Shown here: one piece after another, positions 25,263 to 33,266 of the stretch | Numbering within the stretch: the stretch's first letter is position 1 | How the letters are laid out: every line of letters starts with the position of its first letter | Source: Nitrospirota bacterium | Lineage (GTDB): Bacteria > Nitrospirota > Thermodesulfovibrionia > Thermodesulfovibrionales > UBA6898 | Length of the DNA stretch: 42,436 nucleotides | Assembly: GCA_016214855.1 (NCBI GenBank) | Contig: JACRMT010000020.1 | Coordinates: forward strand, 1 to 42,436 | Direction: 5' to 3' | The notes under the pieces: model-generated | The model's input: the letters and a program-made list of their open reading frames with translations, nothing else | Told to the model about the DNA's origin: nothing | Database searches by the model: none | Position numbers and translations under genes: made by a program

Positions 25263-26224
25263 GTTTAATCTTGCATGTTGTAATAGAGAAATCCAGATTA
25301 TTATCGAGTACCGGAATGGATAATAGTTCAATAAAACGCCTCGGCTGGAGCCTGGTCGTTACCCTGGTCATATTCGTCGCCGAGGTGATCGGCGGCGTAC
25401 TGAGCCGCAGTCTTGCTCTCCTGAGCGATGCCGGGCATGCGCTGACCGACGCCTTTGCGCTTGGCCTGAGCCTCATAGCCCTTCTGATCATGGAGCGGCC
25501 TTCCGACCACAAGGCAACCTATGGGTACCAGCGCATAGGCCTGCTCGCAGCCCTTATCAACGGCATCAGCCTTGTAGTTATAGCCCTGTTCATCTTTATG
25601 GAGGCGTATAAGCGCCTTCATGCTCCGCCCGAGATCAATTCATCGGTGATGCTTTTTATTGCGACAGCAGGGCTCTTTGGCAATTTGGTCATGGCATGGA
25701 TTTTAGGACACAAGCATCATGACCTGAATATGAAGAGTGCGTGGCTCCATGTGCTCGGCGATACCCTGGCTTCAGCAGGGGTTATCATAGCCGGGCTGAT
25801 CATTAAGTTTACCGGTTGGGTGCTTGCCGATACCATTGCGAGCGCCATTGTCGGATGCATGATCATCATCGGCGGGACCCGCGTCATAAAAGAAGCCCTC
25901 TGGATACTCCTGGACCTCAGTCCGATCGGCTTTCATGCAGAGGATTTTGCAAAGGTTATAGCAGAAATGCCGGGGGTGCGCAATGTACATGATCTGCATA
26001 TATGGTCCATTGGTCACGGCATACCTGCTTTTTCGGCACATGTTCAGGTTCATGACCAGAAGATAAGCGAAGCCGATGCCATTCGGAAGGAGATCGAGCA
26101 AAGGCTCGAACAGAGGGGAATAAAGCATGCCGTGATCCAGATGGAGTGCGAAGACTGCTGTAATAATGAGATCTACTGCCGCGTGAATGCAGAAAGCAGC
26201 CACCTTGGGCACCATCATCAATAA
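25259..26224 (+). CDS. Cation diffusion facilitator (CzcD/ZitB-like metal exporter)
   Basis: This 321-residue protein exports Zn(II), Cd(II) or similar ions from the cytoplasm. Six transmembrane segments are visible, with the metal site ALLSDAGHALTDAFALG in TM2 and the matching HVLGDTLASAGVI in TM5 (HxxxD). The cytoplasmic C-terminal domain has NVHDLHIWSIGHG. The tail is rich in Cys and His (ECEDCC, HLGHHHQ). ATG at 25259 overlaps the previous stop, but an ATG at 25316 (MDNSSIKRLGW) fits the usual family N-terminus and may be the true start. Confidence 0.92.
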   Translation: MSLILHVVIEKSRLLSSTGMDNSSIKRLGWSLVVTLVIFVAEVIGGVLSRSLALLSDAGHALTDAFALGLSLIALLIMERPSDHKATYGYQRIGLLAALINGISLVVIALFIFMEAYKRLHAPPEINSSVMLFIATAGLFGNLVMAWILGHKHHDLNMKSAWLHVLGDTLASAGVIIAGLIIKFTGWVLADTIASAIVGCMIIIGGTRVIKEALWILLDLSPIGFHAEDFAKVIAEMPGVRNVHDLHIWSIGHGIPAFSAHVQVHDQKISEADAIRKEIEQRLEQRGIKHAVIQMECEDCCNNEIYCRVNAESSHLGHHHQ

Positions 26225-26246
26225 AAATCCGGATTAAGGTGCAAAG

Positions 26247-26864
26247 ATGCTCAGCATGAATAACGAATATGAACACGAGTTTCAAAGAGTTTATGAACGC
26301 TTCCATGAAAAGATTCGACGCTATCTGGCCAGAATGGTCAACGAAACTGAAGCTGATGATCTATCCCAGGAGGTTTTCGTAAAGGTCAGCCGGGGGTTGA
26401 AGGATTTCAAACGAAGATCCAGCCTTTCAACATGGATCTACAAAATAGCAACCAACACGGCATTTGACAGGCTGCGTTCGCTCTCATTACAGAAAGAGAC
26501 TTCGGATATTCTGCACGGAAACGATGAAGGAGACGTTGAGGCTGCATATCTGGAGACGGAAGACCATAAACCTTCGCTTGAGGCATCTCTGATCAAAAAA
26601 GAAATGAATACCTGCATTCGTGGTATGGTGGATGGGCTGCAGGAAAAGTATCGGACTGTGCTGGTTCTGAGTGATTTTGAAGAACTGGCCAGTGATGAAA
26701 TTGCCCACATTCTCGGCATATCTTCGGATACGGTAAAGATCAGACTGCACCGGGCCAGAGCGCGGCTCAGGAAGGAACTGAAGGCAGGATGCAATCTCTA
26801 TCGTGATGAGCGCAATGAACTGGCCTGTGAAAGGACTTCCACTTCTCTTATGTTTCTCAAATAA
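26247..26864 (+). CDS. ECF-type RNA polymerase sigma factor
   Basis: This 205-residue protein has sigma region 2 (ADDLSQEVFVKVSRGLKDF and STWIYKIATNTAFDRLRS) and region 4 (YRTVLVLSDFEELASDEIAH followed by the HTH helix SSDTVKIRLHRARARLRKEL). The C-terminus CNLYRDERNELACER holds two Cys that could sense metal or redox state. No anti-sigma factor gene is next to it; the neighbour downstream is a CMD/AhpD-like protein. It may direct transcription of the metal-response genes here. Confidence 0.9.
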   Translation: MLSMNNEYEHEFQRVYERFHEKIRRYLARMVNETEADDLSQEVFVKVSRGLKDFKRRSSLSTWIYKIATNTAFDRLRSLSLQKETSDILHGNDEGDVEAAYLETEDHKPSLEASLIKKEMNTCIRGMVDGLQEKYRTVLVLSDFEELASDEIAHILGISSDTVKIRLHRARARLRKELKAGCNLYRDERNELACERTSTSLMFLK

Positions 26865-26922
26865 TAGATGTATCCTTTCCTGCCCCTTCTTCGTCTATAG
26901 GACAGGAAGGAGGTGATATGCC

Positions 26923-27180
26923 ATGAAGCTTGATAACCGGATTACAGAATTGATCGCGATAGGGGCATCGGTAACAGCAAACTGCCAGCCATGTCTGCAG
27001 TATCATGTTGATAAGGCGCTGGAAAGCGGGGCCAGTGACCCTGAAATTGCACAGGCAATTGAAGTTGCAAAAACAGTCAGAAAGGGCGCTGCAGGAAAGA
27101 TGGATCAGTTCGCTGCAACCATCAGTAAAACTGCACCGTCAAATGCAGGAGCATCGATGCAAGGATGCGGATGTAGCTAG
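26923..27180 (+). CDS. Carboxymuconolactone decarboxylase/AhpD-like protein
   Basis: This 85-residue protein has the CMD-domain core ELIAIGASVTANCQPCLQYH, with the CxxC plus His arrangement used by AhpD-type peroxidase partners, and SDPEIAQAIEVAKTVRKG. The C-terminus ends in a Cys-rich GCGCS. It probably acts as a thiol-disulfide enzyme. In some bacteria the equivalent CxxC is CxxU, but here both are Cys. AGGAGGTGAT precedes the ATG. It directly follows the sigma factor gene. Confidence 0.88.
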   Translation: MKLDNRITELIAIGASVTANCQPCLQYHVDKALESGASDPEIAQAIEVAKTVRKGAAGKMDQFAATISKTAPSNAGASMQGCGCS

Positions 27181-27190
27181 GGCTGCCGGA

Positions 27191-27238
27191 AAAAGCCTTG
27201 CAGCGGAGTGCAGAAGATGCCTCAGCTGCAAGGCTTTT
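27191..27238 (+). terminator. Terminator after the sigma-CMD genes
   Basis: A 14-bp perfect stem joins AAAAGCCTTGCAGC (27191-27204) with GCTGCAAGGCTTTT (27225-27238), with a 20-base loop and T-rich sequence after it. The stem is flanked by A and T tracts, so it could also terminate transcription from the opposite strand (selB). Confidence 0.75.
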
Positions 27239-27415
27239 CTTATATAGGCGAACAACGGGTAAAAAAAGCAGAAAGTCCTGCATGGTGGAGAAAAGACTTG
27301 AAGTGCCTGCTCGGGAAACCCCTCACTCTGGTGCACTACTGCAACGGCATATTTTAAATTTACGTGTTGTTTCCATGAGATAGCACATACGACTCCGGTT
27401 ACCCGGCAGGGGAAA

Positions 27416-29299
27416 TCAGCTTTTGAGCAGCAATTTTCTCGCATCCCCCAGCCGGAGGGTTACTCTCGCTGCGTCGAGGTGTTCGAGAAAGGGAAGAGCG
27501 AATTTGCGGGATGTATTGAGAAGGTCTCGGAATTCTGCTACCGTGAGCTCCGGTTTCCTGGCGAAGAAGGTCTTCAAGGCTGTTATCATCTTGTCATATG
27601 CAGCGGCAGACAGGTAGATCGATTCGTTGACCCTTACCACAGCGCGCTCTTTTGCCAATATGTTGAGAATATCGGTTATCTGCTTCTGATCCATCTTCAG
27701 GGCCTCTGCCATCTCTGTCTTGGTGAGCGGCTGAAACTCTCCCTGTGCGAGAAGGTCGACGATCTTCGCCTTATGGGCTTCAGCAGCGCCGGATAGCGCT
27801 ACTCTGAACGTTTTCAGCCTGAGCAGGTCCTTATCAACGGTCACATCTTTGAGCGATGTCAGAAGATAATTAAAGAGCCTCGGATCGCTGTTCAGAAGAG
27901 TTCTTGCCTCTTCTTTTGGCATGCCCGGCTTGAGGGGATGCTCTTTATGGAATATTATGAGCAGGTTGCGCACCCTGCTGTTCAGGAGGTCAAAGGCATG
28001 TTTATGAATAAGCAACTCCTCGTGTTTTATGATCAGGCCAGACTGCACGAGGCCATTAATGGCATTTCGTATGGCCGTAAGGTCAGCACTGATCCAGCCA
28101 TGGAGCGCATGCGCTGAGATCCCAGCGGGCCCTGCTTTTTCGATCTTCAGTGCAAGCTTCTGATCGAGCTTGCCTGTATGCAATATTGATAGATCCTGAA
28201 TGCCATCCTTTCTTTTTCTTCTGACCGGTGAAGGATCAAGCACTTCTCCGCCGCCGAGCGTTTCAAGAGGCGAGAATCTTCTGATGATATACCGGTCTCC
28301 TGACATGGCAATAACAGGAGTCTGAATCCTGAACTGGCAGAAACAGCTTTCGCCTGCCTTGAGCTCTTCTTTTTCGTAGAGGATGACGCGGGCGACCGTC
28401 TCGGCGGTACCAGCATAGAAATGCACAAGGCTCCTGTTTTTCAGTACAGGAACATTTGTCAGCAGTTCAAGAAAAAGATCCAGGGTTCTCGTCGGAACAA
28501 AACTTGAAGGAGCAACGGCAACGTCTCCCCGCTGAAGGTCATCCTTTTCGACGCCCTGGAGATTTATCGCGATCCTCTGGCCGGCATATGCCTTTTGGAT
28601 GGCCTTGCCGTGGCTGTGGAGACCTCTTACTTTGGTTGTTATCCCCGCCGGAAGGATCTCGACCGGCGTATCAACCGCTATCATGCCGGATACCGCTGTG
28701 CCTGTGATAACAGTGCCGAATCCCTTCAGGGTAAAGACCCTGTCTATCGGCAGCCTGAATATCCCCTCTGCTGTCTTGGGGCGGATGGTGAGGGCAAGGT
28801 CCTTTATCGATTTTTTGAGAGAATCAAGATTTTCGCCGGTTTTGGAAGAAACAGGAATGACGGCAGCCTGTTCCAGAAAGGTTCCTTTAACAAAACCTTT
28901 GATTTCGTCTGCAACGAGACCAAGCCATTCTTTTTCGACAAGATCTGCCTTGGTTATCACGATCAGACCTGCCTTGATCTTCAGAAGATCGCATATGGCA
29001 AGGTGTTCGCGGCTCTGGGGCATGATGCCTTCGTCAGCAGCAATGACCATGAGCACAATATCTATGCCGCCTGCTCCGGCAAGCATGTTGCTTATCAGTT
29101 TCTCGTGACCGGGCACGTCCACGATTCCGACCGTGAGGCCGTCCTCAGGATAGGCGAGGTCGGCGAACCCGATATCAATGGTGATGCCCCGGTCTTTTTC
29201 CTCTTTCAGCCTGTCAGGGTCAATGCCCGTGAGGGCCTTTACGAGCGAACTTTTCCCATGGTCTATATGTCCGGCAGTGCCGAGGATGATATGTCGCAT
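27416..29299 (-). CDS. selB: Selenocysteine-specific elongation factor SelB
   Basis: SelB (627 residues) delivers Sec-tRNA to UGA codons marked by a SECIS hairpin. The GTPase domain has GHIDHGKS (residues 10-17), [16 protein letters not shown] (61-66) and TKAD (116-119). The domain then continues into EF-Tu-like beta barrels, and the C-terminal half contains the winged-helix repeats that bind SECIS RNA (for example [21 protein letters not shown] [13 protein letters not shown]). Length is normal. No selC was found next to it. AT-rich DNA upstream probably holds its promoter. Confidence 0.96.
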   Translation of the reverse strand: MRHIILGTAGHIDHGKSSLVKALTGIDPDRLKEEKDRGITIDIGFADLAYPEDGLTVGIVDVPGHEKLISNMLAGAGGIDIVLMVIAADEGIMPQSREHLAICDLLKIKAGLIVITKADLVEKEWLGLVADEIKGFVKGTFLEQAAVIPVSSKTGENLDSLKKSIKDLALTIRPKTAEGIFRLPIDRVFTLKGFGTVITGTAVSGMIAVDTPVEILPAGITTKVRGLHSHGKAIQKAYAGQRIAINLQGVEKDDLQRGDVAVAPSSFVPTRTLDLFLELLTNVPVLKNRSLVHFYAGTAETVARVILYEKEELKAGESCFCQFRIQTPVIAMSGDRYIIRRFSPLETLGGGEVLDPSPVRRKRKDGIQDLSILHTGKLDQKLALKIEKAGPAGISAHALHGWISADLTAIRNAINGLVQSGLIIKHEELLIHKHAFDLLNSRVRNLLIIFHKEHPLKPGMPKEEARTLLNSDPRLFNYLLTSLKDVTVDKDLLRLKTFRVALSGAAEAHKAKIVDLLAQGEFQPLTKTEMAEALKMDQKQITDILNILAKERAVVRVNESIYLSAAAYDKMITALKTFFARKPELTVAEFRDLLNTSRKFALPFLEHLDAARVTLRLGDARKLLLKS

Positions 29300-29330
29300 A
29301 CTTTTTATTATAATATTTTTCAGACAGTTC

Positions 29331-29357
29331 TGTAATTTGTTATAATATTAAATTACA
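29331..29357. promoter_or_regulatory. Inverted repeat around a TATAAT box between selB and the CW gene
   Basis: TGTAATTT (29331-29338) and AAATTACA (29350-29357) form an 8-bp inverted repeat whose spacer contains TATAAT (29341-29346), a perfect -10 box for the + strand. It could be an operator for the CW gene downstream. The region also contains AT-rich -10-like sequence for selB on the other strand. Confidence 0.35.
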
Positions 29358-29403
29358 AGAAAAAGACGCTTACAAAATAAAGAACTGTATTACGGAGGTA
29401 GTG

Positions 29404-29709
29404 ATGAAGAAACGTAACTGCTGGGAGGTCAAACAGTGCGGTCGTGAGCCTGGCGGCACGCATGAAAGCGACCTGGGGATCTGTCCTGTTACCGTGGAAA
29501 TCCGACTCAATGAAGCTCACGGCGGCAAGAATGCCGGACGAAGCTGCTGGGTTGTGGCAGGAACGCTCTGTAAAGGCGAAACGCAGGGGACCTTTGCCCA
29601 GAAATACAAGAGCTGTGAGACCTGTGATTTCTATAAGCAGGTAAAACAGGAAGAAGCTCATCAATTTGTATTGTCTGCTGTGCTCCTCAGCAAGCTGAGA
29701 AGCAAGTAA
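29404..29709 (+). CDS. Small cysteine-rich two-CW-type protein
   Basis: This 101-residue protein starts KKRNCWEVKQCGREPGG and later has CWVVAGTLCKGETQGTFAQK and CETCDFY. These Cys-Trp repeats with paired Cys resemble the two-CW domain seen alone or attached to PAS and chemotaxis proteins. Eight Cys could bind an iron-sulfur cluster or metal. Function is unknown. It is alone on the + strand between selB and selA, with a GGAGG site before the ATG. Confidence 0.75.
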   Translation: MKKRNCWEVKQCGREPGGTHESDLGICPVTVEIRLNEAHGGKNAGRSCWVVAGTLCKGETQGTFAQKYKSCETCDFYKQVKQEEAHQFVLSAVLLSKLRSK

Positions 29710-29730
29710 CGGGTAGAGAGAAAGGACCGG

Positions 29731-31149
29731 TTACGGCCTTAGTGCAGAAGAAACCATCTTGACGAGTTCTTTGATATCCTGATCCTGTATCGTTCTGGCG
29801 TCAAGCAGAATGGCATTGTCTCTTATCCGGGCTATGACCGGCGTTGAGCCTGTTCTCAGCCGCGTTTCCAATACATTTGCAGCGATATTTATTGGGTTTA
29901 TTGAAACAGCAAAGGTCTCAAATTCGGCCTCAGGCAAAGAGCCGCCGCCGGCCTTTGAGGAGTCTCTTTCCACGGTCATTGTCAGGGCTATACCCGCTCC
30001 TTTCAGCTGTCTGCGGAGTTGTGCAGCGATCTTTTTTGCCCGCGACCTGATCGTTTCCGGCGACTGGAAGAGCATCCGGAGCACGGGTATGCTTTGCAAT
30101 GCTTTCTCAGGATCAAGATAGTCCATGAGCGTTGCCTCAAAGGCTGCGATGGTCATCTTGTCGACCCTGACTGCGCGTGCAAGAGGATTTTTTCGGATCT
30201 TCTCAAGAAGATCCTGCCTGCCGACAATGATGCCGCCCTGCGGTCCCCCAAGAAGCTTGTCGCCGCTGAAGGTCACAAGATCTACACCGGATCTTACTAT
30301 CTCCTGCACAGAAGGCTCTCCATGGATGCCGTGTGGTTTCAGGTCGATCAGGCAGCCGCTGCCGAGATCATACATGACAGGGATGCCGTGCTCTTTGCCC
30401 AATAGTGCAAGCTGTTCTATGGACACCTCTTCCGTGAAGCCGGTGATCTTATAATTTGACTGATGGACCTTGAGAATAAGACCTGTTTTCTCATTGACTG
30501 CCTTGCGGTAATCATGGAGGTGAGTCTTATTCGTTGTTCCGATCTCGCGAAGTGTTGCACCGCTTGCAGCCATCACATCAGGCACCCTGAAAGAGCCGCC
30601 GATTTCGACAAGTTCGCCTCTCGACACGATAGCTTCCCTGTCCTTCGCAAGAACGGCAAGAGAGAGAAATACCGCTGCAGCATTATTGTTCACGATCAGG
30701 GCATCCTCAGCCCCGGTTAGCTGACAGAGGATCCTCGTTGTATGGGAATGGCGCTTACCTCTCTTCCCTGCATTGAGGTCATATTCGAGATTAGAATATC
30801 CCCTGCTTGCGACAATCACATTGTGCACCGCTTTTTCGGAAAGCACTGCCCTCCCCAGATTCGTATGCAGCACGATGCCGGTCGCATTTATCACGGGAAC
30901 CAGGCTGAAAGAGGAGAGCTGCTGAATTCTTGCGCTGATGCAGGATGAGAGGGCAGATGAGGCGATGTCCGGCTGTCCTCCTTCGAGTATCTTTTTTCTT
31001 TCCCCGGCTATGATATCCCTGATCGCCTGCACGACAATGGTTCTTGGGAACGAGGAAAGCCACTGGCCGCTGTCAGCGCCTTTCAGAAGTTCGTCGACAG
31101 ACGGAAGCGCTGAAAGGACTGCGGCCTTTTCACTTTTGTCTTCTTTCAC
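29731..31149 (-). CDS. selA: L-seryl-tRNA(Sec) selenium transferase SelA
   Basis: SelA (472 residues) converts Ser-tRNA(Sec) to Sec-tRNA(Sec) with selenophosphate. It is a PLP enzyme. The PLP-binding lysine is in TFSGDKLLGGPQGG near residue 295, and VINATGIVLHTNLGRAVLSE is the family N-terminal signature. It ends with RLRTGSTPVIARIRDNAILL. SelD and selC were not seen in this window. Confidence 0.96.
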   Translation of the reverse strand: MKEDKSEKAAVLSALPSVDELLKGADSGQWLSSFPRTIVVQAIRDIIAGERKKILEGGQPDIASSALSSCISARIQQLSSFSLVPVINATGIVLHTNLGRAVLSEKAVHNVIVASRGYSNLEYDLNAGKRGKRHSHTTRILCQLTGAEDALIVNNNAAAVFLSLAVLAKDREAIVSRGELVEIGGSFRVPDVMAASGATLREIGTTNKTHLHDYRKAVNEKTGLILKVHQSNYKITGFTEEVSIEQLALLGKEHGIPVMYDLGSGCLIDLKPHGIHGEPSVQEIVRSGVDLVTFSGDKLLGGPQGGIIVGRQDLLEKIRKNPLARAVRVDKMTIAAFEATLMDYLDPEKALQSIPVLRMLFQSPETIRSRAKKIAAQLRRQLKGAGIALTMTVERDSSKAGGGSLPEAEFETFAVSINPINIAANVLETRLRTGSTPVIARIRDNAILLDARTIQDQDIKELVKMVSSALRP

Positions 31150-31210
31150 TTTGGCTCCATAATATCAGTTTGTTTACTGCACGTGAATGCCTTTCAGACC
31201 TTATTATGTC

Positions 31211-32065
31211 CTATAGCTGCTGCGATATCAAAGGGTCTTTTAGGCCTGCTTCCCGGAAGCCCTTTTCCCGCAGCCTGCAGCTGTCACATTTTCCGCAGGG
31301 GTAAAGGTTGTTGTGCGCGATATGTTGTGATGCGTGATCTGCGAATTCTTTCTTAACCCGTTGCCCGTTGCCCGTTGTCCGTTGCGTTATTGCCGGCTGA
31401 GGATCATAGCAGCTCCAGGTGAGCCCATAATCTATCCCCAGCGCTATACCTTTCTGTATGATCTCTGCCTTGGTCATGAAGATAAGAGGTGCTATTACAT
31501 GAAAGTGAAAACTCCCTTCCACCGACGCCTTTGTCGCAAGATTGGCCATTTTTTCAAATGCCTTGAGATATTCAGGCCTGCAGTCGGGGTACCCGCTGTA
31601 ATCAACGGCGTTGGCGCCGATAAAAATGGCTCCTGCCCCGAGCACCTCTGCCCAGGCAAGGGCAAAGGACAGAAAGATCGTATTGCGGGCCGGGACGTAA
31701 GTAGCCGGGATCGGTGATTCGTGATTCGTAATTCGTGATTCTGCGGTTTTTTGGGAGATGGCTTTTTTTGACTTGTTACGCATTACTGATAACGCATTAC
31801 GGTTTTTCGGGACCGTCAGATCAGAAGTGAGCGCAGAGCCGCCGATATTGCGGAGGCTGAAGTCAACAATGAGATGTTTTTTTACCGCTAAGGCCGATGC
31901 AATGGAACGGGCTGATTCGAGTTCCCGCGCATGCCGCTGCTGATAGTCAAAGGTGACGGCATATAATTCATGGCCCTTTTCTTTTGCAATTGCCAGGGTC
32001 GTTGCAGAATCCAAGCCTCCGCTTAAAAGAACAACTGCCTTCCCAGGATTTTTGGCCCGCCTCAT
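31211..32065 (-). CDS. queC: 7-cyano-7-deazaguanine synthase QueC
   Basis: QueC makes preQ0 for queuosine tRNA modification. The N-terminus [20 protein letters not shown] is the PP-loop. The [17 protein letters not shown] block and the C-terminal zinc motif (WSC, then CGKCDSC) are family features. Before ATYVPARN there is an atypical low-complexity insert ([19 protein letters not shown] and ITNHES) encoded by short repeats, and a second insert ([12 protein letters not shown]) follows WSCYDPQ. ATG at 32065 is chosen as the start; a TTG at 32089 in frame is an alternative. Confidence 0.93.
   Translation of the reverse strand: MRRAKNPGKAVVLLSGGLDSATTLAIAKEKGHELYAVTFDYQQRHARELESARSIASALAVKKHLIVDFSLRNIGGSALTSDLTVPKNRNALSVMRNKSKKAISQKTAESRITNHESPIPATYVPARNTIFLSFALAWAEVLGAGAIFIGANAVDYSGYPDCRPEYLKAFEKMANLATKASVEGSFHFHVIAPLIFMTKAEIIQKGIALGIDYGLTWSCYDPQPAITQRTTGNGQRVKKEFADHASQHIAHNNLYPCGKCDSCRLREKGFREAGLKDPLISQQL
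31357..31384. repeat. Heptamer repeat array inside queC (CCCGTTG type)
   Basis: Four consecutive 7-base units, CCCGTTG three times then TCCGTTG, cover 31357-31384. On the coding strand they read as part of TGNGQRV-like peptide. They are in frame and lie in a variable insert before the zinc motif region. Confidence 0.85.
31714..31741. repeat. Heptamer repeat array inside queC (GTGATTC type)
   Basis: Four 7-base units, GTGATTC, GTGATTC, GTAATTC and GTGATTC, cover 31714-31741. On the coding strand they give the peptide ESRITNHES. The unit length of seven bases means three units add seven residues without changing frame. Confidence 0.88.
31778..31800. repeat. Direct repeat ACGCATTAC inside queC
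   Basis: ACGCATTAC occurs at 31778-31786 and again at 31792-31800, near the heptamer array. It is another short repeat within the same variable insert of queC. Confidence 0.7.
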
Positions 32066-32216
32066 GTTATTTTTCCCGGCTGCATTCAAAATGATAACAA
32101 GGCGGCAAGCCAGAAGTAGGTGCTTTAAGCAGAGGAAGCGACGCAGTCATACTGCCTTGTATGTTGAGGAGTTGACAACCAAGCCAACGCAGTTTGCGCT
32201 TGAATGCCGCCCGGAA

Positions 32217-33266
32217 TCAGTATACATCATCGCCTGTCCCAGGAGTCCGATCCGGTCCTGAGCTCTTTATAAAGAATCCGTCTTCTGACACCGTATAGAT
32301 ATAGGGACGACCCCAGGGATCTGATTCATTGGTTATCGCAGAAAGGTCAGGCGGATAGATCACGTTTTTTAATTTTGCTGCTTCTATGCTGAACCTGAGT
32401 TCCCTAATCTTTTTTGACGCATCAAAGACCTTCAGTGTCTCATCCTTCTGCATAAAAACAACAACAAAGGAGAGGATGAGAGATGCGGCCACCGCAAGAT
32501 AGGGGATGTACTTCAGTGCAGTTCCTGTTTTCCTTGTCTCAGCGCTGCCCTCAGACGGGATGACAGGCGCAGCCTCCTGTGCATCGACCAATCCTTTTTC
32601 CATGAGCGAAAGGAGGGTTTTGGAGACTGTGTAGCTGTCCAGGCCGGTAAGGTCGATAATAGTACTGACATCATTCTGTCCGTCTACGCAGGCGAAAATC
32701 TCATTTTCCTCTTCGGTCAGGCCCGAGACATCATTTTCCTTTCGCATAAGAAGTGTGTCAAGGGTGATCCTGTCCTTGATAATGGAGAGCTCATCAAGGA
32801 TCCTGAGACCTTCCATAAGAAGGTGTTGCGTATCAAGGGAAAAGGGAAGCTCCTTATCCTGCGGCACGCCCTGCGCTGCAAACTCATAGGTCCCCTGTTG
32901 CCAGCCGAAGAGCTGGACAACGGTCTCGGTAATCTGGCTGTTCAGGATCTCCTTTATCTTTTCCCTGTCAGCCAGTTCTCTCTGAATGAGCGCTGTGCCA
33001 AGTTTGATGCCGGTCCTGCGCTGTTCCTCAAGCACGGCCTTGAGATCTTCGTCCTTAATAACCCCTCTTTTTACCAGGATTTTGCCGAGGCGGTTATCCT
33101 CATTTCTTCTCTTGGAATCGGCCCCGACAATGTTCCCATCCACGAACAGGAGTTTTACCTTGTCTGTCTTGCCATCAAGCGCAAGGACTCCGGTCTTCCT
33201 CTGGAAGTAGATGAGCTGAAGGATATCAGCAAGTCCAAAATCTTTTAATGAGCCTTCTAAAGCCAT
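32217..33266 (-). CDS. DUF4388 protein with GspG-like C-terminal motif
   Basis: This 349-residue protein starts ALEGSLKDFGLADILQLIYF and continues as a DUF4388 (PatA-N-like) domain of about 100 residues. A possible second segment IFACVDGQNDVSTIIDLTG looks like a winged helix. One transmembrane helix lies at about 254-272 (KYIPYLAVAASLILSFVVVF). The last 34 residues (DPWGRPYIYTVSEDGFF, then SSGPDRTPGTGDD) resemble the C-terminus of type II secretion pseudopilin GspG, where these residues bind calcium. Cytoplasmic signalling and external pseudopilin-like parts in one chain is unusual. It is the last gene of the envelope operon. Confidence 0.8.
   Translation of the reverse strand: MALEGSLKDFGLADILQLIYFQRKTGVLALDGKTDKVKLLFVDGNIVGADSKRRNEDNRLGKILVKRGVIKDEDLKAVLEEQRRTGIKLGTALIQRELADREKIKEILNSQITETVVQLFGWQQGTYEFAAQGVPQDKELPFSLDTQHLLMEGLRILDELSIIKDRITLDTLLMRKENDVSGLTEEENEIFACVDGQNDVSTIIDLTGLDSYTVSKTLLSLMEKGLVDAQEAAPVIPSEGSAETRKTGTALKYIPYLAVAASLILSFVVVFMQKDETLKVFDASKKIRELRFSIEAAKLKNVIYPPDLSAITNESDPWGRPYIYTVSEDGFFIKSSGPDRTPGTGDDVY

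Noticed and set aside
26923-27180. CMD protein considered as another selenoprotein
   Set aside because: Its active site is CQPC with normal Cys codons and it has a TAG stop; no in-frame TGA.
28595-29335. Long + strand ORF of 246 codons opposite selB
   Set aside because: It is the complement of the conserved SelB GTPase domain and shows no family similarity of its own.
29300-29403. Search for tRNA-Sec (selC) near selB and selA
   Set aside because: The spacers are AT-rich and contain no cloverleaf with a TCA anticodon arm or a terminal TTCGA-type T loop.
31357-31741. Repeats in queC considered as a CRISPR array
   Set aside because: Units are only seven bases, directly adjacent, with no spacers, and lie in a coding frame.
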